Position numbers and translations under genes: made by a program. The notes beneath the pieces were generated by a model. The model worked only from the letters and a program-made list of their open reading frames with translations, was not told where the DNA came from and did no database searches. Below, one piece after another: positions 36,209 through 45,687 of a stretch of 64,000 nucleotides of DNA; the stretch's first letter is position 1, and each line of letters starts with the position of its first letter. The DNA is from Aeriscardovia aeriphila (GTDB taxonomy: Bacteria; Actinomycetota; Actinomycetes; Actinomycetales; Bifidobacteriaceae): NCBI RefSeq assembly GCF_002259595.1, contig NZ_MWWU01000002.1:744001-808000 (forward strand), written 5' to 3'.

Positions 36209-37153
36209 ATGCTCGAGCGCTCACGCACGAGACGACGAGTCACGACCTCACCACATGCTAGGCCTGCCAGCAGCATCAACCTGCTCTACTGCGGCGATCA
36301 GAACATGCGAGACGGACTTCTCATTTCTGTGCTTTCGCTGACCAAGCACACATCAACACCTCTCCACGTTTTCGTTCTGACAGCACATGTCAGCACACAA
36401 ACTCGCGAATTCCTTGCTTTGCAAGAAAGCGATGTCGAAGCTGTGCGCGAGCTGATCACAGAGCATAACGCACAAGGAAGCTTGACTCTCATCGACATCA
36501 CTGACCTTTTTGAAGCTCAGCCTCCTACGGCCAATATGCAAACGCGCTTCACTCCCCTGTGCATGTTGCGTCTATATGCCGATCAGCTCAGCGCTATTCC
36601 TGACCGTCTCCTCTACCTCGACACAGATATTGTTTGCCACAAGCCTTTTGAACAGTTCTACAACCAAAACCTCGATGGCGTCGAACTGGCAGCAGTGCTC
36701 GATTATTACGGACGCTGGTTCTTCCGCCAGAGGTATTCACATATGCTTCCTGACTATTTCAATTCAGGAGTGCTCTTGCTCAACATGGCCGAAATTCGCC
36801 GCACTGGTCTGTTTGCGCGCTGCCGCGATATGTGTGAAAACAAGTGGATGTTCATGCCTGACCAGTCTGCATTGAATAAATGTGTGCGATCCAAGGTCAT
36901 TGCCTCCCATCGTTTTAACGATCAGCGCCGCTTCCACTCCAACACAGTTTTCCAGCACTTTACTACCTCCTTCCGCTTTTTCCCCTTGTTCCATGCAGTC
37001 AGCGTGAAACCATGGCAGGTGGAAGAGGTCCACTCTACTTTGCATTTGCACGAGTATGACGATTTGCTGGAAGAATTCCAACAGCAACGCTCACAACGCC
37101 TTACTGGAATTGACGTTGAGAGCAATACAGAAAGGATCATTGAAGATGAGTGA
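36209..37153 (+). CDS. GT8-family glycosyltransferase (first of two)
   Basis: 314 residues, ATG 36209 behind GAGGTG. The nucleotide-sugar site of GT8 is shown by INLLYCGDQNMRDGLLISVLSLTKHT, the metal-binding RLLYLDTDIVCHKPFEQFYN (DxD at about 139) and YFNSGVLLLNMAEIR. GT8 enzymes retain the anomeric configuration, commonly Gal/Glc transferases of cell-wall or LPS-type glycans. The C-terminus (VEEVHSTLHLHEYDDLLEEF) is unconserved. The 3' end overlaps the next GT8 gene by 8 nt. Confidence 0.92.
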   Translation: MLERSRTRRRVTTSPHARPASSINLLYCGDQNMRDGLLISVLSLTKHTSTPLHVFVLTAHVSTQTREFLALQESDVEAVRELITEHNAQGSLTLIDITDLFEAQPPTANMQTRFTPLCMLRLYADQLSAIPDRLLYLDTDIVCHKPFEQFYNQNLDGVELAAVLDYYGRWFFRQRYSHMLPDYFNSGVLLLNMAEIRRTGLFARCRDMCENKWMFMPDQSALNKCVRSKVIASHRFNDQRRFHSNTVFQHFTTSFRFFPLFHAVSVKPWQVEEVHSTLHLHEYDDLLEEFQQQRSQRLTGIDVESNTERIIEDE

Positions 37154-38141
37154 GCCAACCGCCACCTCCTTGACGGAAACCCAGCCAACTGTGACTGTTT
37201 TCTTCGCCTCAGATGAAACGTATGCGCCTTACCTTTCGGTAGCCATTACCTCTCTTCTCGCTAATTGCGACCCGCGTCGCCGTTACCACATCATTGTGCT
37301 GGAGCGCGGAATGAGCCATGAGCACCAGCATCAGCTTGTTGGCCTTTCTCAGCCCAATGCCACGGTGGAGATGTGCCATATTTCTGACAAGATCAATGAC
37401 TTGGTCAATTCAGATAACAACACTTTGGTTGCAGACTATAAGACGACTACACTCTATTTCCGTCTGTTCATTCCTGAGCTTTTCCCCGACATTGATCGTG
37501 CCATTTACCTGGATACGGACACCGTTATCACCGACGACGTTGCACAGCTGTATGACATCGACTTGCAAGGTAACCTCATGGGTGCCGTCCATGATCAAAC
37601 CATGGATGTGCAAGAAGCTTTGATTCGCTATTGCCAGGCTGAGCATGGTTTTGATACTCGCGGTTACATCAACTCTGGTGTACTTCTGATGGATTGCCAG
37701 CGCTTGCGCGAAATCAACTTTGTTCAGCAGTTTACTGAGCTGCTCAACACCTATCACCCTGAGCTTGCCGCCGTCGACCAGGATTACATCAATGCCATGC
37801 TTCATGACAGTCTCCTGTTGCTCGATCCACGCTACAACGTGTTGAGCGCCAATGGACCAGACGATGTTGCTGATCCGTGCATCATTCATTTCAACCTCTT
37901 CAACAAGCCGTGGAATTATCCTGATGTGTTGCGAGCAGACATCTGGTGGAAGTATGCAGCGCAGAGCCCAAACTATGAGGAACTGTTGTTGCGTTTACAG
38001 AACTTCCCTCCTATCAACCGTGAGCTGGACGAGTTGAAGAAGCACCGTTTGATGAATCAAGCGTGGGCGATTACCGATCATGCGAACCCCACTTTTGCTT
38101 CATTGATTAAAGATGGTGTTCAGGTTCGCGTGAAGATGTGA
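37146..38141 (+). CDS. GT8-family glycosyltransferase (second of two)
   Basis: 331 residues from ATG 37146, inside ATGAGTGA at the previous stop, SD AAAGGA. Domain order: TVFFASDETYAPYLSVAITSLL, YFRLFIPELFPDIDRAIYLDTDTVITDD (DxD at about 122), TRGYINSGVLLMDC, and the closing HFNLFNKPW that belongs to the GT8 acceptor side. Both GT8 proteins share this plan but are not near-identical, so they probably transfer different sugars in one pathway. Cytoplasmic, no TM. Confidence 0.94.
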   Translation: MSEPTATSLTETQPTVTVFFASDETYAPYLSVAITSLLANCDPRRRYHIIVLERGMSHEHQHQLVGLSQPNATVEMCHISDKINDLVNSDNNTLVADYKTTTLYFRLFIPELFPDIDRAIYLDTDTVITDDVAQLYDIDLQGNLMGAVHDQTMDVQEALIRYCQAEHGFDTRGYINSGVLLMDCQRLREINFVQQFTELLNTYHPELAAVDQDYINAMLHDSLLLLDPRYNVLSANGPDDVADPCIIHFNLFNKPWNYPDVLRADIWWKYAAQSPNYEELLLRLQNFPPINRELDELKKHRLMNQAWAITDHANPTFASLIKDGVQVRVKM

Positions 38142-38265
38142 GCCGAGTTGCGCCAGACGTACCCGTCGTACGCGCGCGCAACGCTCAGCACTGTGCAACC
38201 TCACAGCCGTCCAGCAGCCGTCCAGCAGCCCGTAACTTCGTATTCGCTTGAGGAAAGGAGCCATC

Positions 38266-39351
38266 GTGATCGTCGGTGGAGATAAGCAAGCGGTAATTGA
38301 CAATATTCAGCGCAATTTTGCCCTGGGTGAGATGAACCGTAAGGTGGAAATCAACGACCCGAAAATTACTGACCGCAATGCCCGCCTTTCCCTTGTTGAG
38401 CGTCACCTCGCGTACACGAGAACTTGGCGTTATACCGCGAAGAACTGGGCTGCTCGCACCATCGTTCACGCTCTGGCGGACCTGCTCAACTGGCGTACCA
38501 AGTACGTAGGCTTGGAAAAGGTGCATTCCATCCGCTCGGGCGCTATCGTCACGTCGAACCACTTCTCTCCTTTGGAGAATATGACGGTGACGGCTGCTAT
38601 GCGGCACTCTGGCCATCGTCGTACCTACATCATCAGCCAGGATACGAATTTTGCGATGCCCGGATTCTTGGGTTTCTTCCTGAAGTATTACGACACCATT
38701 CCAATTACTAAGAGCCACGTGTACCTCTCGCGTCAGTTCCCAGCCATCATCGACCAGCTGCTCTCTCGCGGCCGTTTTGTGCTGATTTACCCTGAAGAGG
38801 AAATGTGGTTTAACTACCGTCGTCCTCGCCCGGAAAAGCATGGCGCTTTTGATTTTGCTGCTCGCGCGGGCGTGCCGATTGTTCCGTGCTTTGTGGAGAT
38901 GCGCGATAAGAAGTCTGCTGATAACGAGCAGTTTATGAAGACGCGCACGATCATTCACATTCTTGACCCGATCTACCCTGACCCTGAATTGTCGGTGCAG
39001 GAGAATTCTTCCTTCATGCGCGCTCAGGATTACCGCGAGAAGGTTGAGGCGTACGAACGCATCTACGGCAAGAGTGTTGATGCTCCGCTGAGCGCTGAGG
39101 ACATTGCTGGTTGGCGTGAGCCTCTGAAAACTGCTGAGCAGCTGGGCTTGGATGCTGAGCTCGACTCTGCTTTTGACTTGGAAACTCGCTCTTCGGCCGT
39201 TGAGGCGCTGGCTCGTAAGGAAGAGAAGAAGGCCGCACGTCAGGCTCGCTGGAAGCGTTCCACTTCCCGTCGCTCGTCGCAGAACGCTCCAGATTATCAG
39301 TCCGCTGAATCTTCCGACGAGCTTTCTTCGGCAGAGCAAGCCGCTGAATAA
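38266..39351 (+). CDS. PlsC-like acyltransferase with C-terminal extension (second of two)
   Basis: 361 residues from GTG 38266, preceded by GAGGAAAGGAG. The acyltransferase domain shows SNHFSPLENMTV (His with Glu instead of Asp at the HX4D position), FLGFFLKYYDTIPITKSH and FVLIYPEEEMWFNYR. The last 100 residues are charged and poorly conserved and include APDYQSAESSD, encoded by a copy of the dispersed word. Together with the preceding three genes it suggests a cluster that assembles and acylates a glycolipid or lipoglycan. Confidence 0.82.
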   Translation: MIVGGDKQAVIDNIQRNFALGEMNRKVEINDPKITDRNARLSLVERHLAYTRTWRYTAKNWAARTIVHALADLLNWRTKYVGLEKVHSIRSGAIVTSNHFSPLENMTVTAAMRHSGHRRTYIISQDTNFAMPGFLGFFLKYYDTIPITKSHVYLSRQFPAIIDQLLSRGRFVLIYPEEEMWFNYRRPRPEKHGAFDFAARAGVPIVPCFVEMRDKKSADNEQFMKTRTIIHILDPIYPDPELSVQENSSFMRAQDYREKVEAYERIYGKSVDAPLSAEDIAGWREPLKTAEQLGLDAELDSAFDLETRSSAVEALARKEEKKAARQARWKRSTSRRSSQNAPDYQSAESSDELSSAEQAAE

Positions 39352-39545
39352 CCCACCTCCTCTGAACAGCCAGCTTCCTGCGAATGAGCAGCTGCCTCGG
39401 CGGCAAGTGCTCGGTCAAGTCACAAGGGGGTGCCTTCTGTTCTTTCAGCTGGCACCCGTTTTCTCGCTCGAGCGTTTTTCAATCTGCCTTTTTCGTGTGT
39501 TGCCTAGACCTTTGTGCAAATCTGTGGCATACTAGTTTTTTGTTC

Positions 39546-39616
39546 GCGGGCGTAGCTCAATGGTAGAGCCTCAGTCTTCCACACTGATTACGCGAGTTCG
39601 ATTCTCGTCGCCCGCT
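39546..39616 (+). tRNA. tRNA-Gly (anticodon UCC)
   Basis: Acceptor GCGGGCG pairs with CGCCCGC, D-arm GCTCAATGGTAGAGC, anticodon stem TCAGT/ACTGA around CTTCCAC (anticodon TCC), T-arm CGAGTTCGATTCTCG. CCA is not encoded. Confidence 0.97.
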
Positions 39617-39762
39617 CTCAGCTATCGTTGCGAGTTCATTATATTTTCTTGTTGTTCGTAGATTTGACGTGTCATCTTTCTTGCAACAGTGCGTTCAGCA
39701 TGAGCAGCACAAGATTGTCACTACACGAAACCGCCCCCGAACGGTGAAATGGCTTGTTTACC

Positions 39763-40230
39763 TCACTGCAGGTAGGAGCGCGGATCCACCGGCTGCTCGC
39801 GTTTGGGCAGCGTCTCCACGACAAGCGCGTACGATTGCTTGACGAGCTCGCGCACTAGCCCCACCGTCACAGCTTCACCAGGCGCAATGGTAATCCAGTG
39901 CTTCTTGTTCATGTGGTAGCCCGGGCTGATCGATGGAAAGTCGGCGCTCAGGGAAAGAACATCTTGAGGGTCTGCCTTGAGATTAACAATCCGCTGATCC
40001 CTGACCGTGGAGATCATGAACCACTTGCCTTTGACTCGGGCCGCATCCCACTCGAAAGAGAACGGGTAGAGTTCTGCGGCAGGCAGCTGCTCGGCTGTTT
40101 CTTTCACCGTGTTCCACAGCAGCTCATCGCTCATCACCGGCGTATTTTCGTCGCCAGAGGTCGTCATTTCCTCGTCGCCGGAGGTCGGTATCCCCTCATC
40201 CCTCACCGCAGGCCTATCTTCGTCGCTCAT
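39763..40230 (-). CDS. MmcQ/YjbR-family protein
   Basis: 155 residues from ATG 40230 behind AAGGAGG. The C-terminal 115 residues match the YjbR fold: YPFSFEWDAARVKGKWFMIS, VNLKADPQDV and PSISPGYHMNKKHWITIAPG. Function unknown; members are small, often DNA-linked. The N-terminus has a duplicated SGDEEM/SGDEN acidic stretch that looks like a local DNA repeat, and an internal Met (residue 33, MSDELLWN) could be the true start. Confidence 0.82.
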   Translation of the reverse strand: MSDEDRPAVRDEGIPTSGDEEMTTSGDENTPVMSDELLWNTVKETAEQLPAAELYPFSFEWDAARVKGKWFMISTVRDQRIVNLKADPQDVLSLSADFPSISPGYHMNKKHWITIAPGEAVTVGLVRELVKQSYALVVETLPKREQPVDPRSYLQ

Positions 40231-40282
40231 CACTCCCCTCCTTCCCGCTCACCTCGATCAGCGCGAAAGATTATCAGCTCGT

Positions 40283-40843
40283 TTACTTCCGATCGCATTC
40301 CACACTCGCCTGCACTGCTTGAACTACTGCTGGGGCGAATCCGTTCTTTTCCAATGCCACAACTCCTGCAACCGTGGTTCCACCAGGAGATTGCACGCAA
40401 TCAGCCGTATCAGCTGCTGAAACGCCTTGCTTCAACTGCTCAGCAACCAGTGCAGCCGATCCTTCAACCGCGCGAGCCGCAATACGCGTCGCCATAGTCT
40501 TGTTGAAACCGTAGTAAACGCCCGCCCTCGCCAGCGCATCAATGTAGAGTGTGGTGAAGGCTGGAGAGCAACCGGCGAGTGCAGAGAATAGCGAGAAATC
40601 CTTCTCTTCAATCTCTTCAACGCTTCCTACCGCGGTGAAAATCTTGCGAGCAGTGTCAATCTCATCAGAAGTGCAAGCCGAACCAGGGCACAGAGCCGTC
40701 ATCGAGCGGCCAATGCGTGCGCCAACATTAGGCATGGCGCGCAGAACAGGGATGTCAGGGCCAGCAGCTTCTTGCAATTGGGCGAGGCTTACCGATGCGG
40801 CGACAGAGATTACCATGGCTCCTGCTCCGACGAAACCCAGCAT
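40283..40843 (-). pseudogene. proC: proC (pyrroline-5-carboxylate reductase) lacking most of the NAD(P)-binding domain
   Basis: The frame is open (186 residues, SD AAAGGAG, ATG 40843), but against the usual 260-270 residues about 80 are missing. MLGFVGAGAM, the start of the Rossmann fold, is joined directly to VISVAASVSLAQLQ, which normally lies near residue 90. The C-terminal dimerisation half is intact (AMPNVGARIGRSMTALCPG; ALAGCSPAFTTLYIDALARAGVYYGF; DCVQSPGGTT). P5C reduction needs the lost NADPH site, so the product is expected to be inactive in proline synthesis. The junction (40807-40815) reads AGATTACCA, a one-base variant of the dispersed word. It could alternatively be an expressed, repurposed protein. 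Confidence 0.75.
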
Positions 40844-41007
40844 GCTGGTCTCCTTTCTGCTTCAGTGGTGGCGAAGAAAACTCGCGGTAACAGGATTAGT
40901 TTAGGCTCAAACCCAGTGATTGTCTTCAAGGCAAGCCGCGCTGTGCCGCTGGTTGCACTACGGTGAGCGCGCTTGAAGAATGTCGGTAAGAACAGAGGAG
41001 TTGGACT

Positions 41008-41772
41008 ATGCGAATTTTGGTGACGGGAGCTTCTTCAGGTATTGGTGAGGCTACGGTACGCGCGTTGGTGAAGGAAGGCCATGAGGTTGTCGCGACTGCT
41101 CGTCGTGCTCAGCGTTTGGAAAAGCTTCACGAACAGACTGGCGCTACGGTGATTCCTGCTGATTTGACGAAGCCAGAGGATGTTACTCGTCTGGTCGAGC
41201 AGGCGGGAAGCACTGATGCGCTGGTGAATAATGCGGGTGGTGCCCGCGGCTCCGATCCTGTTGCTACCGGGAAACTTGAAGATTGGCAGGCAATGTATGA
41301 GCTCAATGTGCTCGCCACCTTGCGTTTAACACAGGCGCTCTTGCCTCAGATTCGCGAGAAGAATGGCACGATTGTGTTCATCACTTCGACGGCTGCTCAT
41401 GAAACCTATGTGGGTGGTGCTGGCTACACGGCAGCCAAGCATGCCGAGGCAATGATTGTGGAAACGTTGCGCTTGGAGCTGGTCGGCGAGAATGTTCGCC
41501 TCATTGAGATCTGCCCTGGCATGGTGAAGACGGAAGAGTTTTCTCTCAACCGTTTGGGCAGTAAAGAGGCTGCTGAGAAGGTGTATGCCGGTGTTGACCA
41601 GCCGCTGCTCGCCAAGGATATTGCCGATGTGGTGGCTTTTGCCATTTCTCGTCCCAGCTATGTGAACTTGGATCGTATTGTTATTCGCCCGGTTGCTCAA
41701 GCGAATTCGTGGACGGTTGCCCGTAAGGGTACGAGTGATGGTGAACTGCCTACCTCGCCACTGGCTGATTGA
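41008..41772 (+). CDS. Short-chain dehydrogenase/reductase
   Basis: 254 residues, ATG 41008 behind GAGGAG. Classical SDR: cofactor motif TGASSGIGEA, NNAGG at about 77, catalytic Ser in VFITSTAAHE and YxxxK in GAGYTAAKHAE. The TGxxxGxG and the basic residues AR-RAQR after the second strand favour NADP. Substrate is unknown; the family close to YdfG acts on 3-hydroxy acids. Divergent from proC. Confidence 0.95.
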   Translation: MRILVTGASSGIGEATVRALVKEGHEVVATARRAQRLEKLHEQTGATVIPADLTKPEDVTRLVEQAGSTDALVNNAGGARGSDPVATGKLEDWQAMYELNVLATLRLTQALLPQIREKNGTIVFITSTAAHETYVGGAGYTAAKHAEAMIVETLRLELVGENVRLIEICPGMVKTEEFSLNRLGSKEAAEKVYAGVDQPLLAKDIADVVAFAISRPSYVNLDRIVIRPVAQANSWTVARKGTSDGELPTSPLAD

Positions 41773-41825
41773 GTGGGAAACTGAAGGCTGAACCGAACCG
41801 AAAACTGAGCCGAACTGGACTGGCT

Positions 41826-43142
41826 TTACGAGTTCAACTTCCATGGGCGCACAACATTAGGGTCAGCACCCTTGGAGTAGATCACTGATTGCAAGCGGTT
41901 TCTTATCGCAGTGTCTTGTTGAGCAGACCAACACGGTCCATCGGGCTGGTCTTCTCCCAGCGAACACCAGTGGTAGCGTCCTGCTCGCATATTGGCACTT
42001 CCCACCCAGTCGATGTTTTGAACGTGCCAGGATGCACGATCACCCTGGTAGCCTGCAAAGGTAATGCGAGCAGTCATGCCCTGGTTGTTGGAGATGCGCT
42101 CAGCCGGTGCACTTTCCGTAACAGTGTTGCCCGTGCCGTAAATGATCCACGTGTTGTTGTAGTTCTCAATGGGCTGCACGCTGTGGCTTCCCGCACCATA
42201 GATCAGGTCGAAAATACCCAGGTCGGCAAGCTCATGAGCCGAGTCCACCTGCCAGCTATCGGCGTAGTCAATGTATTCTTGCACGGAATGCATGGCGAAG
42301 ACGACCAGGTCAGCACCTTCTTCCCGCGCCATTTTTGCTTGGTCGACGATGCGTTGAACATCGGCCGCATGGTGAGGGTCTTCTCGACCACGCAAACGGT
42401 CAATCATCCAATCCTCATCTGGCACTAAACCATTGACGGAAACCGTACCAGTGATAACGGCGATGCTCGGGCCGCCATCTGCGCTGTGCAGAATCATTGG
42501 CTTGATCTGGTCTTGGCTCGTGTATGAGCCGACTTGTTGCAAACCGTGATCTTGCATTTCTTGGCGCAAGAGTGCGATGCCGTCAGCATGCTGATCCCAC
42601 GAATGGTTCGTCGCATGCGTGCACCCTTGGTAACCTACTTTGGCTGCTGCATCAACAACTTCCGGCGGGATAGCAAAAATCGGGTAGGCGCTGTAAGGGC
42701 CACCGCGATGAGCGATTGGGGTTTCGAACTCGCATACGGCAATATCAGAAGCATCAATGTAGGGTTTGAGCGAAGCGAAGAGGTCGGTGAAATCGAAGGC
42801 GCTTCCGTCTGCTGCCGAAGGGTTGCGCGCATATTGGTTCCACAAGCCTGCGTGGAAGAGCAGGTCGCCGTTGACGAGCAGGGAGACGCAGTCGGTTGCG
42901 CTGCAGTTTGCGGTTTTGCCATGGTGAGGCACGTGTGCAGCCGGAACTTCACTCTTTTTGCTGAGCGCCTTCTTCACTGGCTTCTCTACGCTTGTTGCCG
43001 CAAGCTGATGCGTGAACAGGGCGCGAGCTGGATTGAAAGTGAAGATGAGGGCAAGGCTCACGATGAGCACTACGAAAGCTGCGATCACTGCACTCAAGTA
43101 GGTGCGTGATCGTGGTTGTTGTTGAATGTGTTCACCGTGCAT
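41826..43142 (-). CDS. CapA-family (poly-gamma-glutamate synthesis type) protein, membrane-anchored
   Basis: 438 residues. One N-terminal TM (about 15-37, YLSAVIAAFVVLIVSLALIF) with positive charges before it, so the rest faces outside. The CapA metallophosphatase-like domain begins VSLLVNGDLLFHAGLW and contains DIAVCEFETPIAHRGGPYSAYP, THATNHSWDQHADGI, FAMHSVQEYID and GAGSHSVQPIENYNN. CapA proteins act in polyglutamate or related envelope polymer synthesis; in bifidobacteria their partner genes are usually missing, as here. Exact role is open. Confidence 0.88.
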   Translation of the reverse strand: MHGEHIQQQPRSRTYLSAVIAAFVVLIVSLALIFTFNPARALFTHQLAATSVEKPVKKALSKKSEVPAAHVPHHGKTANCSATDCVSLLVNGDLLFHAGLWNQYARNPSAADGSAFDFTDLFASLKPYIDASDIAVCEFETPIAHRGGPYSAYPIFAIPPEVVDAAAKVGYQGCTHATNHSWDQHADGIALLRQEMQDHGLQQVGSYTSQDQIKPMILHSADGGPSIAVITGTVSVNGLVPDEDWMIDRLRGREDPHHAADVQRIVDQAKMAREEGADLVVFAMHSVQEYIDYADSWQVDSAHELADLGIFDLIYGAGSHSVQPIENYNNTWIIYGTGNTVTESAPAERISNNQGMTARITFAGYQGDRASWHVQNIDWVGSANMRAGRYHWCSLGEDQPDGPCWSAQQDTAIRNRLQSVIYSKGADPNVVRPWKLNS

Positions 43143-43329
43143 TGTCCACCTCTTCCCCGTATGTTTGTACTCCCTCTAGCTTAGCGCCAACCACGTCCTC
43201 AGTTATCTTTGACGAGGCTTCGCATTCGTTTCGTTTCTGAGGCTCAGCAGGCTGGTAATCTCAGTATTTCCCAAGATTATCAGCCCTTCAAATCCCCTGT
43301 GCGCCACAAGGTTTTCTCCCCTGCTCGCA

Positions 43330-43675
43330 TCGCAGCGATGCTGCTACATGGTTACCTGCAAATAAGAGCTTCCGTTGTGAGTATGTGGCTCGTCAGATTG
43401 GAGTGAAGAAGAAGTATTCGCTCTGGGTGACTTCTGCGGAGCATGATGCGATGCAGCGTGTGCTCACCGCATTCCCTGACCAAAAAGTTCCTGCTGATGG
43501 CGGTGTGGCAAACAAGGACGCTCTCAGCGCACAGGCTTCTTCTGCACAACCGGAAAATCGATCCTCTCATTCCGGTACTACCTCTACGAGGAGTACTTCT
43601 CCTCGGCAGAGCTCCCCCTCACCATCGGGGAACAACTGCAGGCAAGCTGCTGAGCTGATGCCTTCCTTGTTCTAA
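43330..43675 (+). pseudogene. C-terminal remnant of a DUF1524-type HNH endonuclease
   Basis: In one frame the residues AATWLPANKSFRCEYVARQ and IGVKKKYSLWVTSAEHDAMQRVL resemble the C-terminal end of secreted HNH endonuclease-family (DUF1524) proteins, in which a W-P-x-N stretch, C-x-Y-V-A-R-Q and K-x-K-Y-x-L-x-V-T-x-x-E-x-D follow the catalytic part. The catalytic His-Asn-His half is absent: upstream in frame nothing matches and a dispersed-word pair occupies 43252-43283. After residue 60 or so the frame continues as Ser/Thr-rich sequence to a stop at 43673. No RBS is seen. Identification is from memory of the family. Confidence 0.45.
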
Positions 43676-43684
43676 GATGAGCTT

Positions 43685-45607
43685 ATGGAAGAGCACGCGA
43701 GCGAACCTCTCATTACCCCTGCGAACTCACCTGCGAGCGAGCCATCGAGAACATCACCGAGCACATCGCAGAACACCCCTCGTCATAAGAGAGTTCTGCG
43801 AATAATCGTGCTCATCCTTGCTTCACTCATCACTCTCTGCGCGCTCATACTGGGAATGATCTGGTCGAATTTCACTGAAACTGGTTGGCAGTCAGGCTGT
43901 ATTGCCATCCAAATACCTGACGGCAATTCCCATCACAGCTCTGATCACAGCTCCGATCAAACCTCCAATAAAACGTCCGCTGACACCTCAGGAACTTCTC
44001 CCAACAATTCTGCTTCTTCTCAGCACTCCTCACGCTCAGTAAACAACACCAAACATCAGCATTCTTCCTCCTGCACGGATTCCACCACCAGGTTTTCTGA
44101 CGCTCAGATGCGCGATAAGGAAACAATCACCTACTCGGTGGAGCAATGGTTCCGCGATTGGATTAACCTGCACCAGCGCTGGACTACCGCACCTAATAAA
44201 CAGATTGCGCAGCTTGATAATCTCAGGGTAAACTTCCTGTCCACGCCAGTCGAAGACTCCGAGCAAACTGATTCCAGCGTGGAAAACAAGCCAAACCGCT
44301 TTGCCGACGAGGCTTTCGTCAACGTCATCATGGACTTCACCCCTCGCTTCAGCGCATGGGAAGCCTTCTCTGCCGACCAACTTCTGCAACCGCTTTTCTT
44401 CAACGGCACTACGATTCATGTCGATATGATTCTCGAGCTCAGTTTGACGGCGAAACACTACTCGATCCTTGAGGCGATGACCGAGGCACGCTACCAGATT
44501 TTCACTGAACCGCAAACCCTTGAACCACCTCGACCCCAGCATCCCACTTATTTGCCGAAGGCTGGCCAGAAAAATACGTACGAGATTACCAGGAATTCCT
44601 TACTCGTCACCTACGATGGGAACAACTGGGTTTCCGTTCCCGGCCCGGATGGCAACAATGCCGTGGACGGGCTTGCCTATTTGGATGATCATGCAATTAC
44701 TGCTCAGTTGCCGGTGAATTCCTATGTGATTTCGCCTGAGTTTACTGGTTTCTTGTATGACATGTCGAAGAGCAAGATGACCGGGCAGGCTGCTTCGAAC
44801 TCGAACACGCCTGATTCGTCAACTGACAGTGATTCAGCACAGGTCAATCCTTCTCAAGGAAGCCCATCTGACGCTCATCCATCTCAGAGCAATGACCGTT
44901 ACTCCTATGATCCCAGTGATCCTGACCAAGCTGCGCTCATCTTCTCTCTTGATGAGGGAAAGAACTGGTATTACTCGCCTCTCGGCCATGGATTTTTGGA
45001 CAGTGCGTACATTTCGTACGCTCAGGGACGCATTTTGGTCGGTTATGACGTGGATGCAGCTTTGGGCTCTGAACTGATGAATGTGGCGATCTCCCCTGTT
45101 CCTTCTGCTGATCAGCTTGCTCACGCTTCGCAGTTGAATTCTGCCTCACCCTCTCACGGTTCTGGGAGTTCAGGCAATGCACCTTTGACTTCTGTGTCGT
45201 TGCCCTGGAAAGCAATTGTGCCGAGTGAGCGTGCTGATGACGTGAACTTGGCAACCCTGCTTCCTCAAGGGACAATTCTGATAGGCTACAGCGGTCATGA
45301 GAGTAACCCGCAGAAGCCTGCACAGTTGTACACCTCTACCGATGGAAGCTCATTCACGAGTGTCAGCGTTCCTGCAAGTGCTGATTCTCAAAAGCTTGGC
45401 TGGGAGCCCTTTGTTGTTCCTCGCCGAGTAGAAATTGACGCGAATGGCAATGTGTTTGTCGCTATCGGTCAAGGTCAAGATGGTGACTATGCACACAACA
45501 AGCGCTTCTACGAGGGCATCTATCAGCTCTTTGACGCTGATAGCAATCACCCTCGTTTAGATTTTGTACGCTCGCAACTGCAACCAGAAGTTCAGCTTCC
45601 AGGCTAA
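43685..45607 (+). CDS. Membrane-anchored extracellular protein with Asp-box-like repeats
   Basis: 640 residues. A cytoplasmic Ser/Pro/Thr tail of 36 residues, one TM at about 37-60 (VLRIIVLILASLITLCALIL), a long Ser/His/Asn linker to 130, then a domain to the end with FSLDEGKNWYYSPLGHGF and YTSTDGSSFTSV, which look like BNR/Asp-box turns of sialidase-type beta-propellers. Catalytic Arg triads of sialidases are not obvious, so it is likely a binding or scaffold protein. A second low-complexity linker (about 365-405) interrupts the domain. Start ATG 43685; only weak SD. Confidence 0.78.
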   Translation: MEEHASEPLITPANSPASEPSRTSPSTSQNTPRHKRVLRIIVLILASLITLCALILGMIWSNFTETGWQSGCIAIQIPDGNSHHSSDHSSDQTSNKTSADTSGTSPNNSASSQHSSRSVNNTKHQHSSSCTDSTTRFSDAQMRDKETITYSVEQWFRDWINLHQRWTTAPNKQIAQLDNLRVNFLSTPVEDSEQTDSSVENKPNRFADEAFVNVIMDFTPRFSAWEAFSADQLLQPLFFNGTTIHVDMILELSLTAKHYSILEAMTEARYQIFTEPQTLEPPRPQHPTYLPKAGQKNTYEITRNSLLVTYDGNNWVSVPGPDGNNAVDGLAYLDDHAITAQLPVNSYVISPEFTGFLYDMSKSKMTGQAASNSNTPDSSTDSDSAQVNPSQGSPSDAHPSQSNDRYSYDPSDPDQAALIFSLDEGKNWYYSPLGHGFLDSAYISYAQGRILVGYDVDAALGSELMNVAISPVPSADQLAHASQLNSASPSHGSGSSGNAPLTSVSLPWKAIVPSERADDVNLATLLPQGTILIGYSGHESNPQKPAQLYTSTDGSSFTSVSVPASADSQKLGWEPFVVPRRVEIDANGNVFVAIGQGQDGDYAHNKRFYEGIYQLFDADSNHPRLDFVRSQLQPEVQLPG

Positions 45608-45687
45608 ACCTTCACTGAACTTCTGGTTCGCAATATGGCGACCGCCACTAACCTGCCCTGCTAAGAATTCGCTAAATCTGCCTAGGC

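Noticed and set aside
38185-39339. 384-residue minus-strand frame opposite the second PlsC-like gene
   Set aside because: Shadow; acyltransferase motifs are on the plus strand.
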